Below, piece after piece: positions 62,937-64,000 of a DNA stretch of 64,000 nt. Positions within the stretch are counted from its first letter, which is position 1; every line of letters begins with the position of its first letter. Origin of the DNA: an uncultured Bacteroidales bacterium (GTDB lineage: Bacteria > Bacteroidota > Bacteroidia > Bacteroidales > F082); assembly GCA_937926515.1 (NCBI GenBank), contig CALAZZ010000024.1:1-64000 (forward strand). The letters are read 5' to 3'. Position numbers and translations under genes: made by a program. The notes under the pieces were generated by a model, which worked only from the letters and a program-made list of their open reading frames with translations, was not told the DNA's origin and searched no databases.

Positions 62937-64000
62937 TCATTGAACGCTTGCCACCGCATCGGCAACATTTTCACCATCAATGGCCGATGAAACAATGCCA
63001 CCTGCATATCCGGCCCCTTCACCACATGGATACAAACGTCTGATCTGGATATGCTCAAGTGTATCCGGATGGCGAGGTATTCTGACCGGGGATGAAGTAC
63101 GCGATTCAGGTGCCAACAGCATGGCTTCGTATGTGTAAAATCCTTTCATTTTTTTATTAAAATCCAAAAGTCCACCTTTGAGATAAGGTACGATCTGTGG
63201 AGGAAGAATTTGATGAAGCGGGACGCTTACTACCCCGGGATTGAATGATGTTTGCTTTAAAGATGTAGACCACTTGCCATCAACAAAATCAGTCATGCGT
63301 TGTGCGGGTGCCTTTTGCGTACCTTGACCTGATTCAAAGCACAAGTTTTCAACCCATTGCTGATATCTTAAGCCTGCAAGAGGCCCATGGTCTTGAAATT
63401 TAACCAGTTCTGCCGGATCAATTGTGACTGCAATTCCAGAGTTTGCAAAAGGAGAGTTTCTTCTTGAGTTTGACATGCCATTTACAACCAGTTCTCCGGG
63501 CTGAGTGGCCGAAGGAACAATAATACCTCCCGGGCACATGCAGAAGGAAAATACGCCCTTACCCCGGTATTGCGTTACCAGCTGGTAGTAGGCCGCTGGT
63601 AAATGATCAGGACGTCCGTTGCTTTTATATTGAATGCTGTCTATAAGCTCCTGTGGATGCTCAATACGCACCCCCATGGCGAATGGCTTGGCTTCGAGTG
63701 CTATGTTCTTGGTGTAGAGCAGTTCATAAATATCGTGTGCCGAGTGGCCTGTTGCCAGAATAAGGGCTTCGCCAAAAACTTCATCTCCTGATTTTAATAT
63801 TACCCCTTTTATATCATTGTTTTGGATCACCATATCCGATATCCGGCTATTAAAATGAAACTCACCTCCGGCATCCAGTATGGTATTACGAATGTTGGTA
63901 ATAATAACAGGCAGCCTGTCTGATCCAATATGCGGATGTGCATCGTAAGCGATCTCAGGTTGTGCCCCATGGGCAATTAAAATCTTCAGAATGCGCTTCA
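62937..64000 (-). CDS. FAD-dependent oxidoreductase (partial, cut by the right edge)
   Basis: Partial: the C-terminal 352 or so residues are present and the frame stays open to base 64000; a methionine at 63833 is internal. Residues just inside the edge (AHPHIGSDRLP and ILDAGGEFHF) and the later ATGHSAHDIYELL, CMCPGGIIVPSA and CGEGAGYAGGIVSSAIDG segments match the COG2509 group of uncharacterised FAD-dependent dehydrogenases (BFPP/HI0933-like). The N-terminal FAD-binding motif lies outside the window. Substrate unknown. Confidence 0.9.
   Translation of the reverse strand, partial: KRILKILIAHGAQPEIAYDAHPHIGSDRLPVIITNIRNTILDAGGEFHFNSRISDMVIQNNDIKGVILKSGDEVFGEALILATGHSAHDIYELLYTKNIALEAKPFAMGVRIEHPQELIDSIQYKSNGRPDHLPAAYYQLVTQYRGKGVFSFCMCPGGIIVPSATQPGELVVNGMSNSRRNSPFANSGIAVTIDPAELVKFQDHGPLAGLRYQQWVENLCFESGQGTQKAPAQRMTDFVDGKWSTSLKQTSFNPGVVSVPLHQILPPQIVPYLKGGLLDFNKKMKGFYTYEAMLLAPESRTSSPVRIPRHPDTLEHIQIRRLYPCGEGAGYAGGIVSSAIDGENVADAVASVQ

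Overview
The window reads as a chromosomal segment of a free-living, probably anaerobic or facultative member of the Bacteroidota (Bacteroidales-like). Supporting signs are proteins ending in type IX secretion (T9SS) sorting domains, promoter -7 boxes of the TAnnTTTG type, an HMA-AraC regulator family typical of the phylum, a DUF5777-like barrel, many TPR-plus-barrel envelope proteins, moderate to low G+C, and housekeeping genes (pgi, asnS, rpoN, tyrS, lnt) with sequences of that phylum. No phage, insertion sequence, CRISPR array or rRNA operon was seen.

Layout. 1-5 kb: a membrane-anchored diheme cytochrome c, a TPR histidine kinase with a LuxR-type response regulator, and a nitroreductase. 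4.7-8.3 kb: MOSC protein and pgi, tRNA-Pro(CGG) followed by a 119-bp tandem repeat array and a terminator, a second nitroreductase, and a tiny stand-alone T9SS-tail-like protein. 8.7-10.4 kb: a fused protein that looks like ECF-transporter membrane parts joined to a THEP1-type NTPase. 10.7-17.6 kb: a cytochrome locus with 23 c-type heme sites, preceded by a perfect FNR-type box (10592-10605). It has a collagen-like hexaheme lipoprotein, a monoheme lipoprotein, a DUF5777-like barrel, two nearly identical monoheme cytochromes, a heptaheme protein, a b-type cytochrome and a NapC-like heptaheme quinol dehydrogenase. It has the parts expected of an electron path from the quinone pool towards the cell surface, with no recognisable terminal reductase.

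17.7-25.4 kb: a tightly packed seven-gene minus-strand operon: T9SS-tail protein, PqqD-like peptide-binding protein, ATP-grasp ligase, PLP decarboxylase, urea-transporter/M23-peptidase fusion, TPR-barrel protein and TPR protein. I know no characterised pathway with this set, and it is the best candidate for an undescribed system. 25.5-33 kb: a membrane acyltransferase-like protein, and an HMA-AraC regulator divergent from a three-gene RND efflux operon with a palindrome between them.

33-64 kb is mostly housekeeping and envelope functions: asnS, rpoN, tyrS, lnt, a thioredoxin-like protein, an epimerase, a lipocalin, an FG-GAP T9SS cargo, an SSS symporter with an alginate-export-like barrel, a ROK kinase, a PHP phosphatase, a U32 peptidase, a B12-dependent ribonucleotide reductase, a beta-propeller/surface-antigen protein, an MBL hydrolase, a GT9 glycosyltransferase, a CDGSH protein, a two-subunit 3-oxoacid CoA-transferase and an FAD-dependent oxidoreductase cut by the right edge.

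All calls come from reading the sequence by eye; family names rest on recognised motifs, not on database searches.
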